A stretch of 33,465 bases of DNA, taken from contig JAJPXY010000044.1 of assembly GCA_021205205.1 (NCBI GenBank), forward strand, positions 1 through 33,465. Direction: 5' to 3'. The position numbers were made by a program, and so were the translations under genes. Shown here piece after piece: positions 7,933 to 17,407 of this stretch. The notes below the pieces were generated by a model. The model was not told the DNA's origin. It searched no databases and worked only from the letters and a program-made list of their open reading frames with translations. This DNA comes from Clostridiales bacterium. GTDB taxonomy: Bacteria; Bacillota; Clostridia; Oscillospirales; Oscillospiraceae. Position 1 is the first letter of the stretch; the number at the start of each line of letters is the position of its first letter.

Positions 7933-8732
7933 ATGCAGCTGACCATGCTGGGGACGGGCAACGCCGCTGTCACCCGCTGTTACAACACCTGTTTCGTCCT
8001 CCGGGATGGGGACAGCAACTTTCTGGTAGACGGCGGCGTCGGAAACGGCCTGCTGCGGCAGCTGGAGCTGGCGGACATCGACTGGCGGACGCTGCGGACG
8101 ATTTTCGTCACCCACCGGCACATTGACCACATCATGGGTGTGGCCTGGATGATGCGAAAGCTCTGCCAGGCCATGTGTCAGGGGGACATCTCCGGCGACG
8201 CGGTGATTTACGCCCACCAGGAGCTGGTCGGTCTGCTCCACCAGATGGCGCAGATTTTGCTGGCCAAAAAGCACGCCGCCATGATCGTCCCCCGGCTGCA
8301 CATCGTCCCGGTGGAGGACGGGGAAACCCTGGACATTCTGGGCCGCCCCACCACTTTTTTGACATCCACTCCAGCAAGGACCAGCAGTTTGGCTTCTCCA
8401 TGGAGCTGGAGCCGGGGAGAAAGCTGACCTGCTGCGGCGACGAACCCTGCCACGCCCAGTCGGAGGACTACGCCCGGGGCAGCAGCTGGCTCTTGCACGA
8501 GGCGTTCTGCCTCCACAGCCAGGCGGATGTGTTCGAGCCCTACGAGAAGCACCACTCCACCGTGAAGGACGCCTGTCAGCTGGCCCAGCGGCTGGGGGTG
8601 GAGAATCTGCTGCTCTACCATACCGAGGACAAGAACCTGGATAAGCGCAAGGAGCTGTACCTGGCGGAGGGCCGGGCGTATTTCCGGGGAAATCTCTATG
8701 TGCCGGACGACTTGGAGACGCTGACGTTATAA
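7933..8732 (+). pseudogene. metallo-beta-lactamase-fold hydrolase, frameshifted
   Basis: The protein has an RNase Z-like metallo-beta-lactamase fold. The metal motif HRHIDH is at residues 61-66 (THRHIDHIMGV), after an N-terminal MLGTGNAA strand-loop. The first frame runs from 7933, after GGGAGAG, to about 8350. The family sequence continues in the -1 frame from HHFFDIHSSKDQQFGF to the stop at 8732. The switch falls at a run of six T's (about 8354-8359); one more T would restore GRPTTFFDIHSS and a 266-aa protein. The T-run also contains T TTT TTG, a classical -1 slippery heptamer, so recoding is possible although a homopolymer indel is simpler. Confidence 0.8.
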
Positions 8733-8770
8733 GAGAAACGTTAAAATCTACGAGCTGCATTTCGAGAACT

Positions 8771-8832
8771 GACCACCCCTCTTGCCGCCCCTGAAAGGGG
8801 AGGGGGACCATGCGAAGCATGGTGGAGGGGTT
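8771..8832. repeat. compound palindromic intergenic element
   Basis: Three nested hairpins: the outer arm ACCCCTC (8775-8781) pairs with GAGGGGT (8825-8831), and within it lie CCCCT-gaa-AGGGG (8788-8800) and CCATGC-gaa-GCATGG (8808-8822). The layout is that of dispersed palindromic units found in many genomes; only one copy is in this window. It may protect or end the upstream mRNA. Confidence 0.7.
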
Positions 8833-8882
8833 TCTCGCCGGAATGATTGACAAGGTTGATTCAAAGGGATAACCAGTAAATT

Positions 8883-9875
8883 TTAGATTTTCTCTTTCTG
8901 ATACTGTTCCAGCTGTGCCGTCAGCATCTGCTCCATCTGGAACCGCACCGGCTCCGGGACCAACACAACGGCTCCGCCGTTCAGGCCGAACAGCCAGCCG
9001 AAGAACTGGGGGCTGACCACCACCCGCACCACCGCCCGGAAGGTGTTTCCCTGGTCGGGGTACATCTCCAGATTGTCCCCAAAGCGGTCGATGAGCACAT
9101 GAGCGGTCCAGTCCTGGCAGCGCAGCACCACCTCTTTCTCCTCCCCCTGGAACATCCCGAAGTGAAGGTCGGCGTACCGGGCGGGGTCCTCCGCCTGGTA
9201 GACCTCCCGGCCCAGCCGGGCCTCCTTTCGGACCGCGATGCGGTCCATTTTGTCCACCCGGTAGTGCCGCAGGCGGCCTGACGTCTTGTCGTAGGCCACC
9301 AGATAGTAGTTGTCGTTATCCCGCACCAGCGTATAGGGGCTGACGACGTACTCCACGCCTCCCTTGCGGTAGACCTTCTCCCGGCGTTGGTTCAGGTCGA
9401 AGTAGCGGAAGGAGACCTGTTTGTTCCTGCCGATGGCCTCGTAGATGGCGTCGATGGTGTAATAGACCCGCTCGTTGGCGCTCTTGGCCTTACCCGCCAC
9501 ATAGACCTGCCGCTGGAGGGCGCTGGCCTGGTAGAGGGAGGTCTGTCGGGCCAGCTTGTCGATGAGGGCCTGGCTCTTTTGGGGCGTGATGAACTTGCTG
9601 GCCTGGACCGCGTCCACCAGTAATTTCAATTCCGCCAGCTGGAAGTCCCGCTCCCCCAGGTAGTAGCCCCGCCCCCGCTGGAGGATGATGTCGTATCCAA
9701 AGCGTTGGAGGGTGTGGATGTCCTTATAGATGCTCTTGCGCTCCGCCCGGATGCCGACGGCCTCCAGCCGCTCCAGCAGGGCTGGGACGCTGAGCGGGTG
9801 CTGCTCGTCCGTCTCCTCAGTGAAGAGTTGCAGCAGCGCCAGCAGCTTTCCCTTTTGGTTGTTTGTCCGCGGCAT
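8883..9875 (-). CDS. WYL-domain transcriptional regulator
   Basis: A 330-aa DeoR/YafY-type regulator. The N-terminal winged helix-turn-helix (about 8-70) contains [19 protein letters not shown] central WYL domain (about 150-235) follows, with [19 protein letters not shown] and [10 protein letters not shown], and then a WCX-like C-terminal region. WYL domains bind nucleic acid or nucleotides and are common in regulators of DNA-damage and defence loci, but the ligand here is unknown. The start at 9875 follows AGGAGG. It is divergent from uvrA, with a promoter at 9913-9942 in the 139-bp shared gap, so it may control itself and uvrA; that is inference. Confidence 0.9.
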   Translation of the reverse strand: MPRTNNQKGKLLALLQLFTEETDEQHPLSVPALLERLEAVGIRAERKSIYKDIHTLQRFGYDIILQRGRGYYLGERDFQLAELKLLVDAVQASKFITPQKSQALIDKLARQTSLYQASALQRQVYVAGKAKSANERVYYTIDAIYEAIGRNKQVSFRYFDLNQRREKVYRKGGVEYVVSPYTLVRDNDNYYLVAYDKTSGRLRHYRVDKMDRIAVRKEARLGREVYQAEDPARYADLHFGMFQGEEKEVVLRCQDWTAHVLIDRFGDNLEMYPDQGNTFRAVVRVVVSPQFFGWLFGLNGGAVVLVPEPVRFQMEQMLTAQLEQYQKEKI

Positions 9876-9912
9876 TGGGGCCTCCTTTTCCCGCGTGGTG
9901 GAAGTTACCCCC

Positions 9913-9942
9913 AGTATACCGCAGCAGAACGGCACAGCGCAA
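9913..9942 (-). promoter_or_regulatory. promoter of the WYL regulator gene
   Basis: Minus-strand TTGCGC (9937-9942), 18-bp spacer, TATACT (9913-9918). No comparably good promoter is seen for uvrA on the other strand; its gap is AT-rich (9955-10000). Confidence 0.5.
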
Positions 9943-10014
9943 GGGAAAACGGAAAATGACGTAATTTTTTGATACTTTTTGTATTTTGTAGGATGGTTTA
10001 TCCAAGGAGTTATC

Positions 10015-12843
10015 ATGCAGGACCACATTTTTATAAAGGGCGCCCGCGCCAACAACCTGAAAAACATTGATGTCTCCATCCCCCGGGACAAGCTGGTGGT
10101 CATCACCGGCCTTTCCGGCAGCGGGAAAAGCTCCCTGGCCTTCGACACCATCTATGCCGAGGGACAGCGGCGCTATGTGGAGAGCTTGTCCTCCTACGCA
10201 CGGATGTTCCTGGGCCAGATGGAGAAGCCCGACGTGGACTACATCGACGGCCTCTCCCCTGCCATCTCCATCGACCAAAAGACCACCTCCCAGAACCCCC
10301 GCTCTACCGTGGGGACGGTGACGGAGATCTACGACTACCTCCGCCTGCTGTGGGCCAGGGTGGGCACCCCTCACTGCCCCAAGTGCGGCAAGGAGATCCA
10401 GCAGCAGACCATCGACCAAATCGTGGACCAGGTCATGGCGCTGCCCCCCGCCACCCGCATTATGGTTCTCGCCCCGGTGGTCCGGGGCAAAAAGGGCGAA
10501 CACGCCAAGGTGCTGGAGAGCGCCCGGCGCTCCGGCTACGTCCGGGTCCGCATCGACGGCAGCCTCTACGACCTCTCCGAGGAAATCAAGCTGGACAAAA
10601 ACATCAAGCACCGCATTGAAATCGTGGTGGACCGGCTGGTCATCCGGGAGGACATCGTCCGGCGGCTGACCGACTCCTGCGAGATTGCCGCCAATCTGTC
10701 CGGCGGGCTGGTGGTCATCGACCTGCCCCGGGAGGGGAAGGAGATGACCTTCTCCCAGAACTACGCCTGCGAGGACTGCGGTATCTCCATCGAGGAGCTG
10801 TCGCCCAGAGCGTTCTCCTTCAACAACCCCTACGGGGCCTGCCCCACCTGTACGGGTCTGGGCAGTCAGCTCCGGGCCGACCCGGAGCTGGTCATCCCCA
10901 ACGAGAACCTCTCCATTCTGGACGGGGCCATCCAGGTCCCCGGTTGGAACAACATCAAGTCCGACAGCATCTCCCGGATGTATTTCGAGGCACTGGCCAA
11001 GAAGTACAAATTCAAGCTGGACGCGCCGGTGAAAACCTTCTCCAAGCCGGTGAAGGACATCATCCTCTACGGCACCAAAAACGAGAAGCTGACCCTCCAC
11101 TACGACCAGCCCCGGGGCCGAGGAACGCTGTATCAGCCCTTTGAGGGCATCATCAACAATCTGGAGCGCCGCTATCGGGAGACGCAGTCCGACGGGGCCA
11201 AGCGGGAGTTGGAGGAATGCATGAGCGAGCGGCCTTGCCCTGACTGCCAGGGGCGGCGGCTCCGCCCGGAGGTGCTGGCAGTGACGGTGGGCGGCCTGAG
11301 CATCGACCAGTTCTGCGCCCTGCCGGTGGAACAGGCGCTGAGCTTCATCGACCACCTGGAGCTGTCCGGCCAGAAGCAGCAGATCGCCGGACAGATTTTG
11401 AAGGAGATTCGCAACCGGCTGGGCTTTTTGCAGTCGGTGGGGCTGAAATACCTGACCCTGGACCGGCGGGCGGGCAGCCTCTCCGGCGGCGAGAGCCAGC
11501 GCATCCGGCTGGCGACGCAAATCGGCTCCCAGCTGATGGGGGTGCTGTATATCCTGGACGAGCCTTCCATCGGCCTGCACCAACGGGACAACGCCATGCT
11601 GCTGGACACCCTGCGGCATATGCGGGACCTGGGCAACACCCTCATCGTGGTGGAACACGACGAGGACACCATGCGGGCCGCCGACTACCTCATCGACGTG
11701 GGGCCGGGAGCGGGCATCCACGGCGGCCAGATCGTCGCCGCCGGAACGCCGGAGGACGTGATGAACACCCCCGGCTCTCTCACCGGCGACTACCTCTCCG
11801 GACGGAAGAAAATCGCCGTCCCCACCCGGCGCAGACCGGGCAACGGCAATTTCCTCACCGTCCGGGGGGCCTACGAGAACAATTTGAAGTATATCGACGT
11901 GTCCATCCCCTTGGGCACCTTCACCGTGGTCACGGGGGTCTCCGGCAGTGGTAAGTCCTCTTTGGTGAACGAAATCATTCACAAGCGGCTGGCCGCCGAC
12001 CTGAACCGGGCCAAGTGCCGGGCGGGGAAGCACCTGGGCCTGGAGGGGGAGGAATATTTGGACAAGGTCATTTGCATCGACCAGTCCCCCATCGGCCGGA
12101 CGCCTAAGTCCAACCCCGCCACCTACACCGGCCTCTTTACCGACATCCGGGACCTGTTCGCCAAGACGGAGGACGCCCGCAGCCGGGGCTATGGTGCCGG
12201 GCGGTTCTCCTTTAACGTCCGGGGCGGGCGGTGCGAAGCCTGCGCCGGGGACGGACTGGTGAAAATCGAGATGAACTTCCTCCCCGACGTGTACGTTCCC
12301 TGTGACGTGTGCAAGGGCAAGCGGTACAACCGGGAAACGCTGGAGGTCAAATATAAGGGCAAAAATATCTGGGAAGTGCTGGATATGACTGTGGAGGAGG
12401 CGCTGGAGTTCTTCCAGCCGGTGCCGAAAATTTTCAACCGGCTGCAAACCCTCTACGACGTTGGGTTGGGCTATGTGAAGCTGGGCCAGTCCAGCACCAC
12501 CCTCTCCGGCGGCGAGGCCCAGCGGGTCAAGCTGGCCACTGAGTTGTCCCGGAAGTCCACCGGCGCCACCTTCTATATTCTGGACGAGCCTACCACCGGC
12601 CTCCACAGCGACGACGTGCGGCGGCTCATCGACGTGCTTCAAAAGCTGGCGGAGGCAGGGAACACGGTGCTGGTCATCGAGCACAATCTGGATGTCATTA
12701 AAACCGCCGACTGGCTCATCGACCTGGGGCCGGAGGGCGGCGAGGAGGGCGGCCACGTGGTGGTCGCCGGCACGCCGGAGGACGTGGCCCGGTGTGAGCG
12801 CTCCTATACCGGGCAGTACCTGAAGCCCTACCTGGACCAATGA
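10015..12843 (+). CDS. uvrA: excinuclease ABC subunit A
   Basis: A 942-aa UvrA, the damage-sensing ATPase dimer of nucleotide excision repair. It has two ABC modules. The first Walker A is GLSGSGKS (32-39) and its signature [12 protein letters not shown] leads into LDEPSIGLH. The second Walker A is GVSGSGKSS (about 642-650), with signature [12 protein letters not shown] and LDEPTTGLH. Zinc-binding CxxC pairs are visible, such as CPKCGK (about 122-127) and CEDCG/CPTCTG, with a second set (CEACAGDG...CDVCKGKRY) in the C-terminal half. The start is set by AAGGAG 5-7 bp upstream. The stop overlaps the next gene's ATG. Length and motifs are complete. Confidence 0.98.
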   Translation: MQDHIFIKGARANNLKNIDVSIPRDKLVVITGLSGSGKSSLAFDTIYAEGQRRYVESLSSYARMFLGQMEKPDVDYIDGLSPAISIDQKTTSQNPRSTVGTVTEIYDYLRLLWARVGTPHCPKCGKEIQQQTIDQIVDQVMALPPATRIMVLAPVVRGKKGEHAKVLESARRSGYVRVRIDGSLYDLSEEIKLDKNIKHRIEIVVDRLVIREDIVRRLTDSCEIAANLSGGLVVIDLPREGKEMTFSQNYACEDCGISIEELSPRAFSFNNPYGACPTCTGLGSQLRADPELVIPNENLSILDGAIQVPGWNNIKSDSISRMYFEALAKKYKFKLDAPVKTFSKPVKDIILYGTKNEKLTLHYDQPRGRGTLYQPFEGIINNLERRYRETQSDGAKRELEECMSERPCPDCQGRRLRPEVLAVTVGGLSIDQFCALPVEQALSFIDHLELSGQKQQIAGQILKEIRNRLGFLQSVGLKYLTLDRRAGSLSGGESQRIRLATQIGSQLMGVLYILDEPSIGLHQRDNAMLLDTLRHMRDLGNTLIVVEHDEDTMRAADYLIDVGPGAGIHGGQIVAAGTPEDVMNTPGSLTGDYLSGRKKIAVPTRRRPGNGNFLTVRGAYENNLKYIDVSIPLGTFTVVTGVSGSGKSSLVNEIIHKRLAADLNRAKCRAGKHLGLEGEEYLDKVICIDQSPIGRTPKSNPATYTGLFTDIRDLFAKTEDARSRGYGAGRFSFNVRGGRCEACAGDGLVKIEMNFLPDVYVPCDVCKGKRYNRETLEVKYKGKNIWEVLDMTVEEALEFFQPVPKIFNRLQTLYDVGLGYVKLGQSSTTLSGGEAQRVKLATELSRKSTGATFYILDEPTTGLHSDDVRRLIDVLQKLAEAGNTVLVIEHNLDVIKTADWLIDLGPEGGEEGGHVVVAGTPEDVARCERSYTGQYLKPYLDQ

Positions 12844-13301
12844 AAACAGCTGCCATTTTCCTGCGAAAAAAGCGGCTGGTCAACGCACTGTTCGCGGTCT
12901 ATCTGCTGCTGGTGCTGCGGCTGACGGTGTTCCGCCCGGACTTTTGGCCGCTGCACCTGTTGCAGGGCAGTGTGGGGGCCGAGCCGTGGAGCTACTATCC
13001 GGCCTATATCCAACAGGGGCGGTGGAACGCGCTGCTCCGGGACTTCCTGTGGAACTATCCGGGGAACATCGTCGGCTTTCTGCCCCTGGGGGGCTGGATG
13101 GTCTGGCGGGACTGCCGCTGTCCCCTGTGGAAGGCGGCGGTGGTGGGGCTGGCCCTCTCCGTGGCCATCGAGGCGTCTCAATACGTCTTTAGCGTGGGTA
13201 TCACCAGCGTCAGCGACCTGATGACCAACACCCTGGGGGCGTGGCTGGGGGGCTGGATGATGAAGGAGTCCCAGTGGGACGCCCGGCGGCGGGCGGAGTG
13301 A
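12840..13301 (+). CDS. VanZ-family membrane protein
   Basis: A 153-aa integral membrane protein of the VanZ/YcgO-like family. Several hydrophobic segments are visible (about 13-30, 72-88, 100-118, 130-142). The conserved pattern [10 protein letters not shown] (about 76-85) and the [21 protein letters not shown] segment (about 118-138) are family hallmarks. Members include VanZ of the vanA cluster, linked to low-level teicoplanin resistance, but most are of unknown function, and no van genes are nearby. The ATG overlaps the uvrA stop (ATGA), so translation is probably coupled. A heptad array begins 13 bp after the stop. Confidence 0.85.
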   Translation: MKTAAIFLRKKRLVNALFAVYLLLVLRLTVFRPDFWPLHLLQGSVGAEPWSYYPAYIQQGRWNALLRDFLWNYPGNIVGFLPLGGWMVWRDCRCPLWKAAVVGLALSVAIEASQYVFSVGITSVSDLMTNTLGAWLGGWMMKESQWDARRRAE

Positions 13302-13314
13302 CGGCTGAAAATTT

Positions 13315-13342
13315 GCAATTTGCAATGAGCAATGTGCAATGC
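13315..13342 (+). repeat. heptad array, 4 units
   Basis: GCAATTT, GCAATGA, GCAATGT, GCAATGC in phase, directly after the VanZ-like gene. The flanking AATTT suggests a partial fifth unit on the left. Confidence 0.9.
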
Positions 13343-13495
13343 CGCGCGTTGGCTGTGTCGCAGGGGCGGCCAAGGTGTGAAGGGACATAGGTAACAGGTT
13401 CTTTATCACCGGTAAATATTAAATTTTTCTGAACTGCTTTTCATTTGCCTCGTCCGGCGTTACAATGACAGTTGCTGCGGCAGGAGGAACAGAAC

Positions 13496-13849
13496 ATGAC
13501 GTATATGGAACAATTCACGCAGAACCAACTGCAAACGGCCTATGAGGAAATGCGCCCGGACTTCCGGGAGAAGCTGTTCCCCGGCGGACTGGAGCAGGCC
13601 GGGGCGCTGGCCAAAGGCATCGCCGCGCTGATCTATCCGGGGACTGACTGCTTCGCGGCGCACTACCGCACCTGCTTCGAGTTTTACCTGACCTACGCTC
13701 TGGCCCGGCTGATGGGCTGCACCGAGGAGCGGGCCGAGGCGGAGTGCAAGAGCAAATACGGCACTCTGTCGCCCATGATCTTTCAGGCGGTGGTGGAGCT
13801 GTGCCGGGAGGCCCTTTATCAGGTGTTCCCCACCCTGGAGGGAAAGTAA
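13496..13849 (+). CDS. hypothetical protein, 117 aa
   Basis: I do not recognise a family. The protein is soluble and probably helical, with a charged N-terminus and a middle segment rich in aromatic residues (HYRTCFEFYLTYALARLMG, about 57-75) that could form a buried or membrane-facing helix. The start follows AGGAGG (about 13482-13487) at an 8-bp distance. A likely promoter lies just upstream (TTTTCA, 17-bp spacer, TACAAT at about 13461-13466). It is followed after 40 bp by the COG2426-type gene on the same strand. Codon use is like that of its neighbours, so it is probably a native gene. Confidence 0.7.
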   Translation: MTYMEQFTQNQLQTAYEEMRPDFREKLFPGGLEQAGALAKGIAALIYPGTDCFAAHYRTCFEFYLTYALARLMGCTEERAEAECKSKYGTLSPMIFQAVVELCREALYQVFPTLEGK

Positions 13850-13889
13850 TCACACCTCTTACACGACATAAAGTGAGGTTTTTCTTTCT

Positions 13890-14390
13890 ATGACAGCATC
13901 TCTACAAGCCCTGTGGGCCTGGGTGACCAGCACATTCGCGGGCAAGATTGCCGCTTCTCTGTTCGTCTCCATGCTGCCCGTCATCGAGCTGCGGGGCGGC
14001 ATCCCCATTGCCGTGGGGCTGGGGCTTTCCCCCCGGGTGGCGATCCCCCTCTGCGTGTTTGGCAACATCCTGCCCATTGTGCCGGTAATCCTGTTTGTCA
14101 AGGCAGTGTTCGCCAAAATGCGCCAGTGGGGAGGCCTTTTCGCGCGGCTGGTGGACTGGCTGGAGCGCAAGGCCAACAAGCACCGGGACGTGCTGGACCG
14201 CTACGCCTGGATGGGACTGGTAATTTTGACCGCCGTCCCCCTGCCGGGGACCGGGGCCTGGACCTCCTCCCTGCTGGCGGCGCTGACCGGCGTGCGGCTG
14301 AAACACGCCTTCCCCGCCATTGTCCTGGGGGTGGTCATCGCCGCCGTGATCATCGGCACCCTGAGCTATGGAGTGGCAGCGCTGGTCTGA
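13890..14390 (+). CDS. small multidrug-export-like membrane protein (COG2426)
   Basis: A 166-aa polytopic membrane protein with the pattern of the Sm_multidrug_ex family (COG2426, PF06695). The N-terminal part has LPVIELRGGIPIAVGLGL (about 31-48), reminiscent of the re-entrant loop of VTT/DedA-like proteins. This is followed by helices at about 50-72, and 108-160 includes VPLPGTGAWTSSLLAAL. The name comes from limited evidence, and the transported substrate is unknown. The ribosome site is weak and distant (GTGAGG, 11 bp before the ATG). It lies between two small unknown genes on the same strand. Confidence 0.8.
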   Translation: MTASLQALWAWVTSTFAGKIAASLFVSMLPVIELRGGIPIAVGLGLSPRVAIPLCVFGNILPIVPVILFVKAVFAKMRQWGGLFARLVDWLERKANKHRDVLDRYAWMGLVILTAVPLPGTGAWTSSLLAALTGVRLKHAFPAIVLGVVIAAVIIGTLSYGVAALV

Positions 14391-14432
14391 GGGACCTATT
14401 TTTGCCCGCTGTCATAGTCTGAATCGGAGGCG

Positions 14433-14744
14433 ATGGCGATTACAACGGTGATTCTGGCGGCGCTGGCCGCTGTGGGGCTGGCTGCGGTGCTGTGGCTGCT
14501 GCTGGGGGCGTGTCTGGTGCCCACTGGCACGGAGGATACCCTGCGGGTCTGCCTGCTGGCCAGCGGCGCAGGCGCAGAGGTGGAGCACACCCTCCGGGGG
14601 CTGAAATGGCTCCGCACGGCGGGATTGCTCCGGGCCGGGGTGGACATTGTGGATACCGGCCTGAACGGCGAGGGCCGCGCCCAGGTGAAGCACCTGCTGC
14701 GGCAGTACCCGGGAACCCGGTTTATCCAGACGGAGCGGGATTGA
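14433..14744 (+). CDS. hypothetical single-pass membrane protein, 103 aa
   Basis: Not recognised. An N-terminal hydrophobic helix (about 3-30, alanine/leucine-rich) is followed by a soluble domain of about 70 residues (DTLRVCLLASGAGAEVEHTL...GLNGEGRAQVKHLLRQYP) that looks alpha/beta. CGGAGG lies only 2 bp before the ATG, so the true start may be a later GTG (14449), which would still leave most of the helix. It follows the COG2426-like gene by 42 bp and ends before a heptad array, upstream of recD2. Confidence 0.6.
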   Translation: MAITTVILAALAAVGLAAVLWLLLGACLVPTGTEDTLRVCLLASGAGAEVEHTLRGLKWLRTAGLLRAGVDIVDTGLNGEGRAQVKHLLRQYPGTRFIQTERD

Positions 14745-14748
14745 ATTG

Positions 14749-14780
14749 AGCTGTTAGCTTTTAGCTTTTAGCCGGTAGCC
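14749..14780 (+). repeat. heptad array of a second type (AGCNNTT)
   Basis: AGCTGTT, AGCTTTT, AGCTTTT, AGCCGGT, AGCC in 7-bp phase. The unit differs from the GCAATNN arrays, but the period and intergenic setting are the same. A loose inverted counterpart (AAAAGCT...GGTAGC) follows at about 14796-14820. Confidence 0.8.
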
Positions 14781-14902
14781 AGGTGCTGCAAATCAAAAGC
14801 TGAGAGCGAATAACTGGTAGCACAAGCGAGAAAATGACAGACTTTTTCCATGAAGCGGAGTTAAAGACGGTCAGGAAAAACAGTTAGAAAGGCGGCGGAA
14901 CC

Positions 14903-17137
14903 ATGGCAGAGCAGACGGCCCCAAAAACCGAACAGATTCAGGGCACTGTCACCGCCGTGGTGTTCCACAACGACGAAAACGGTTACTCCGTCATCCGCCT
15001 GAAGCACAAGGGGGAACAGGTCACCGCCGTGGGCATTATGCCGGGGATCTGTGCCGGGGTCCAGGTGACGCTGGAGGGCAGCTGGGGCAGCCACCCCTCC
15101 TATGGTCCCCAGTTCAAGGTGGAGAAGCTGGAGCAGAATCTGCCCACTGAGGAGGACGCCATCTTCGACTACCTGGCCTCCGGCATCATCAAGGGCGTTG
15201 GACCCAAAATGGCCCGGCGGCTGGTGGACCGGTTTGGAGACAAAACCTTTGAGGTCATGGAGACCCAGCCGGAGGAGCTGGCCAAAATGAAAGGCGTCAG
15301 CCTGAAAAAGGCCCGCGCCATCAAGAAGGAGTATTTGCAGCGGGCGGGAATGCGTTCGCTGCTGGAATTTTTGACCCGCCACGCCATGCCCCCGGAGCTG
15401 GGGGTCCGGCTGTGGCGGCAGTACGGGGCGGAGGCATTGACCGTCATCCGTGCCGACCCCTATGTGCTGGTGGACGCTGAGCTGGGCGTCCGTTTCCGGG
15501 ACGCGGACAAGTTGGCCGCGTCCATCGGCGTGGCGGCGGACGACCCCCAGCGCATCGAGGCGGGCATTTACTATGTGCTGACCCACAACCTGGACCTGGG
15601 CCATGTGTTCCTGCCCCAGGACAAGCTGTTGGCGGCCGCCTCCCAGTTGCTCTCCACCCAGGAAACCCGCATTGGCGGCAACCTGCTGGCGGAGGGGCTG
15701 GACGCCCTGGCCCTCCGGGGCATGGTGCAGCAGGAGGCCATCGCCGGGGTGGACGCGGTCTATCGGGGGGACCTCTACGATGCGGAGGTCACCGTGGCCC
15801 AGCGGGTGGGCGAGATGTGCCGCCGGGAGCTGCGCGCCCCCAGGAACATCGACCGGCTCATCGACCGGGTGGAGCGGGAGCAGGGCATCACCTACGCCGC
15901 CCAGCAGCGGGAGGCGGTGGCCCTGGCCGCCAGGACGCAAATCATGCTGTTGACCGGCGGCCCCGGCACCGGTAAAACCACCTCTCTCCGGGGAATTTTG
16001 GGTCTGTTCGACGCGCTGGGGCTGAAAACCGCCCTGGCCGCCCCCACAGGCCGGGCTGCCAAGCGGCTCAGTGAGCTGTGCGGCGTGGAGGCCACCACCA
16101 TTCATCGGCTGCTGGAGGCGGGCTATGACCCGGAGAGCGGCCAGCTGGCGTTCAGCAAGGACGAGGACGACCCGCTGGAGGCAGACGCCGTCATCGTGGA
16201 TGAGATGTCCATGGTGGACATCCCCCTGATGGCCGCGCTGCTCTCCGCCCTGAAAAACGAGTGCCGCCTGGTGCTGGTGGGCGACCCCGACCAGCTGCCC
16301 AGCGTGGGGCCGGGCCAGCTCTTTGACCATTTGATCCGCTCCGGCGTGGTGCCGGTGGTGCGGCTGACGGAGATTTTCCGTCAGGCCCAGCAGTCCGCCA
16401 TCGTCATGAACGCTCACCGGGTCAATCAGGGGCAGATGCCACTGCTGACCAACCAGGGGACGGGGGACTTCTTCTTCCTCCGGCGGATGGACGGCGAGGC
16501 GGCGGTGGAGACCATTCTGGACCTGTGCAAACGGCGGCTGCCGGAGAATATGCACATCCCCGCCAACCAGATCCAGGTGCTCTCCCCTACCCGGAAGTAC
16601 GTCACCGGCACCGCCAACCTGAACCGCGCCCTCCAGGAGGCGCTGAACCCACCCGCCCCGGACAAGCAGGAGCGGAAGTTTGGCTCCCTGGTGTTCCGGG
16701 AGGGGGACCGGGTTATTCAGGTCCGGAACAACTACGACATTATGTGGCAGGAGGAGCGCACCGGCAAGGCCGGGATGGGCGTCTTTAACGGCGACATCGG
16801 GGAGATCACCCGCATCGGCCCCAAGGGCGAGGTGGTGACGGTGAACTTCGAGGGCAAGCTGGTGGAGTACACCGCCGAGATGCTGTCGGAGCTGGAGCTG
16901 GCCTATGCCCTCACTGTCCACAAGGCCCAGGGCAGCGAGTACCGGGCGGTGATTTTGGCCGCGTGCAGCGGCCCGCCCATGCTGCAAACCCGGGGCGTGT
17001 TGTATACCGCCATCACCCGAGCCAGGGGGCTGCTCATCATTGTGGGCAGCGACCAGGTGGTCTATCGCATGGTGGAGAACGACCGCCAGGCCCGGCGGTA
17101 CAGCGGGCTGCGGGCCAGGCTGGCGGCGGAGGCATGA
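14903..17137 (+). CDS. recD2: RecD2-type ATP-dependent DNA helicase
   Basis: A 744-aa superfamily 1B 5'-to-3' helicase of the RecD2 class, which acts without RecBC. An N-terminal OB-like region (about 10-75) is followed by a helix-hairpin-helix (IIKGVGPKMARRLVDRFG, about 94-111). The helicase core has Walker A (LTGGPGTGKTT, about 349-359), Walker B (VIVDEMSMVD, about 430), motif III (LVGDPDQLPSVGPG) and motif VI (ALTVHKAQGSEY, about 669-680). A short SH3-like 2B insertion precedes motif VI. No recB or recC is near, as expected. The start is chosen at the first ATG after AAAGGCGG. It is probably the last gene of its strand run. Confidence 0.96.
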   Translation: MAEQTAPKTEQIQGTVTAVVFHNDENGYSVIRLKHKGEQVTAVGIMPGICAGVQVTLEGSWGSHPSYGPQFKVEKLEQNLPTEEDAIFDYLASGIIKGVGPKMARRLVDRFGDKTFEVMETQPEELAKMKGVSLKKARAIKKEYLQRAGMRSLLEFLTRHAMPPELGVRLWRQYGAEALTVIRADPYVLVDAELGVRFRDADKLAASIGVAADDPQRIEAGIYYVLTHNLDLGHVFLPQDKLLAAASQLLSTQETRIGGNLLAEGLDALALRGMVQQEAIAGVDAVYRGDLYDAEVTVAQRVGEMCRRELRAPRNIDRLIDRVEREQGITYAAQQREAVALAARTQIMLLTGGPGTGKTTSLRGILGLFDALGLKTALAAPTGRAAKRLSELCGVEATTIHRLLEAGYDPESGQLAFSKDEDDPLEADAVIVDEMSMVDIPLMAALLSALKNECRLVLVGDPDQLPSVGPGQLFDHLIRSGVVPVVRLTEIFRQAQQSAIVMNAHRVNQGQMPLLTNQGTGDFFFLRRMDGEAAVETILDLCKRRLPENMHIPANQIQVLSPTRKYVTGTANLNRALQEALNPPAPDKQERKFGSLVFREGDRVIQVRNNYDIMWQEERTGKAGMGVFNGDIGEITRIGPKGEVVTVNFEGKLVEYTAEMLSELELAYALTVHKAQGSEYRAVILAACSGPPMLQTRGVLYTAITRARGLLIIVGSDQVVYRMVENDRQARRYSGLRARLAAEA

Positions 17138-17373
17138 GGGTGGTGTGCCTCGGCTTTTTCGCTGCTGCGGTTTCCAAATGACAGGAAAATCAGTTTTGAA
17201 AAGCTTGCGGAATAATTGCACTATTTTGTAGGGGCGGCCACGGGCCGCCCCTACAGGTGTGTGGATAAAAAAGCAGATTTTTTCGCTTGTACGCAGTTCA
17301 AATGGCTTTTAGTATCTGGAAACACAGCGTCTGATTCGCAAACTTGATTTCCGTTTCCAAATGAGAAACCCTC
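17138..17373. other. gene-free stretch downstream of recD2
   Basis: Apart from the palindrome at 17227-17255 this segment shows no ORF with a ribosome site. A 12-bp word (GTTTCCAAATGA) occurs twice, at about 17170 and 17353. Composition is AT-richer than in the genes. Confidence 0.4.
17227..17255. repeat. palindromic element, 13-bp perfect stem
   Basis: TGTAGGGGCGGCC (17227-17239), loop ACG, GGCCGCCCCTACA (17243-17255). A single arm-like copy (CAGGGGCGGCCA) lies at about 13361-13372, and a shorter relative (GGGAC-aat-GTCCC) at 28187-28199. This looks like a dispersed palindromic repeat and may also end recD2 transcription. Confidence 0.8.
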
Positions 17374-17401
17374 TTGCATTTCGCCGCAGTTGTGCTATAC
17401 T
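17374..17401 (+). promoter_or_regulatory. orphan promoter before a candidate small RNA
   Basis: TTGCAT (17374-17379), 16-bp spacer, TATACT (17396-17401). No recognised gene follows on the plus strand before the terminator at 17510-17557. Confidence 0.55.
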
Positions 17402-17407
17402 AACCTT

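Noticed and set aside
9817..12840. Very long open frame opposite uvrA
   Set aside because: It is the codon-bias shadow of uvrA: no ribosome site, no family motif, and rich in Pro/Gly/Val/His.
14861..17221. 786-codon open frame opposite recD2
   Set aside because: Shadow of recD2 caused by GC-rich third positions; no conserved segments.
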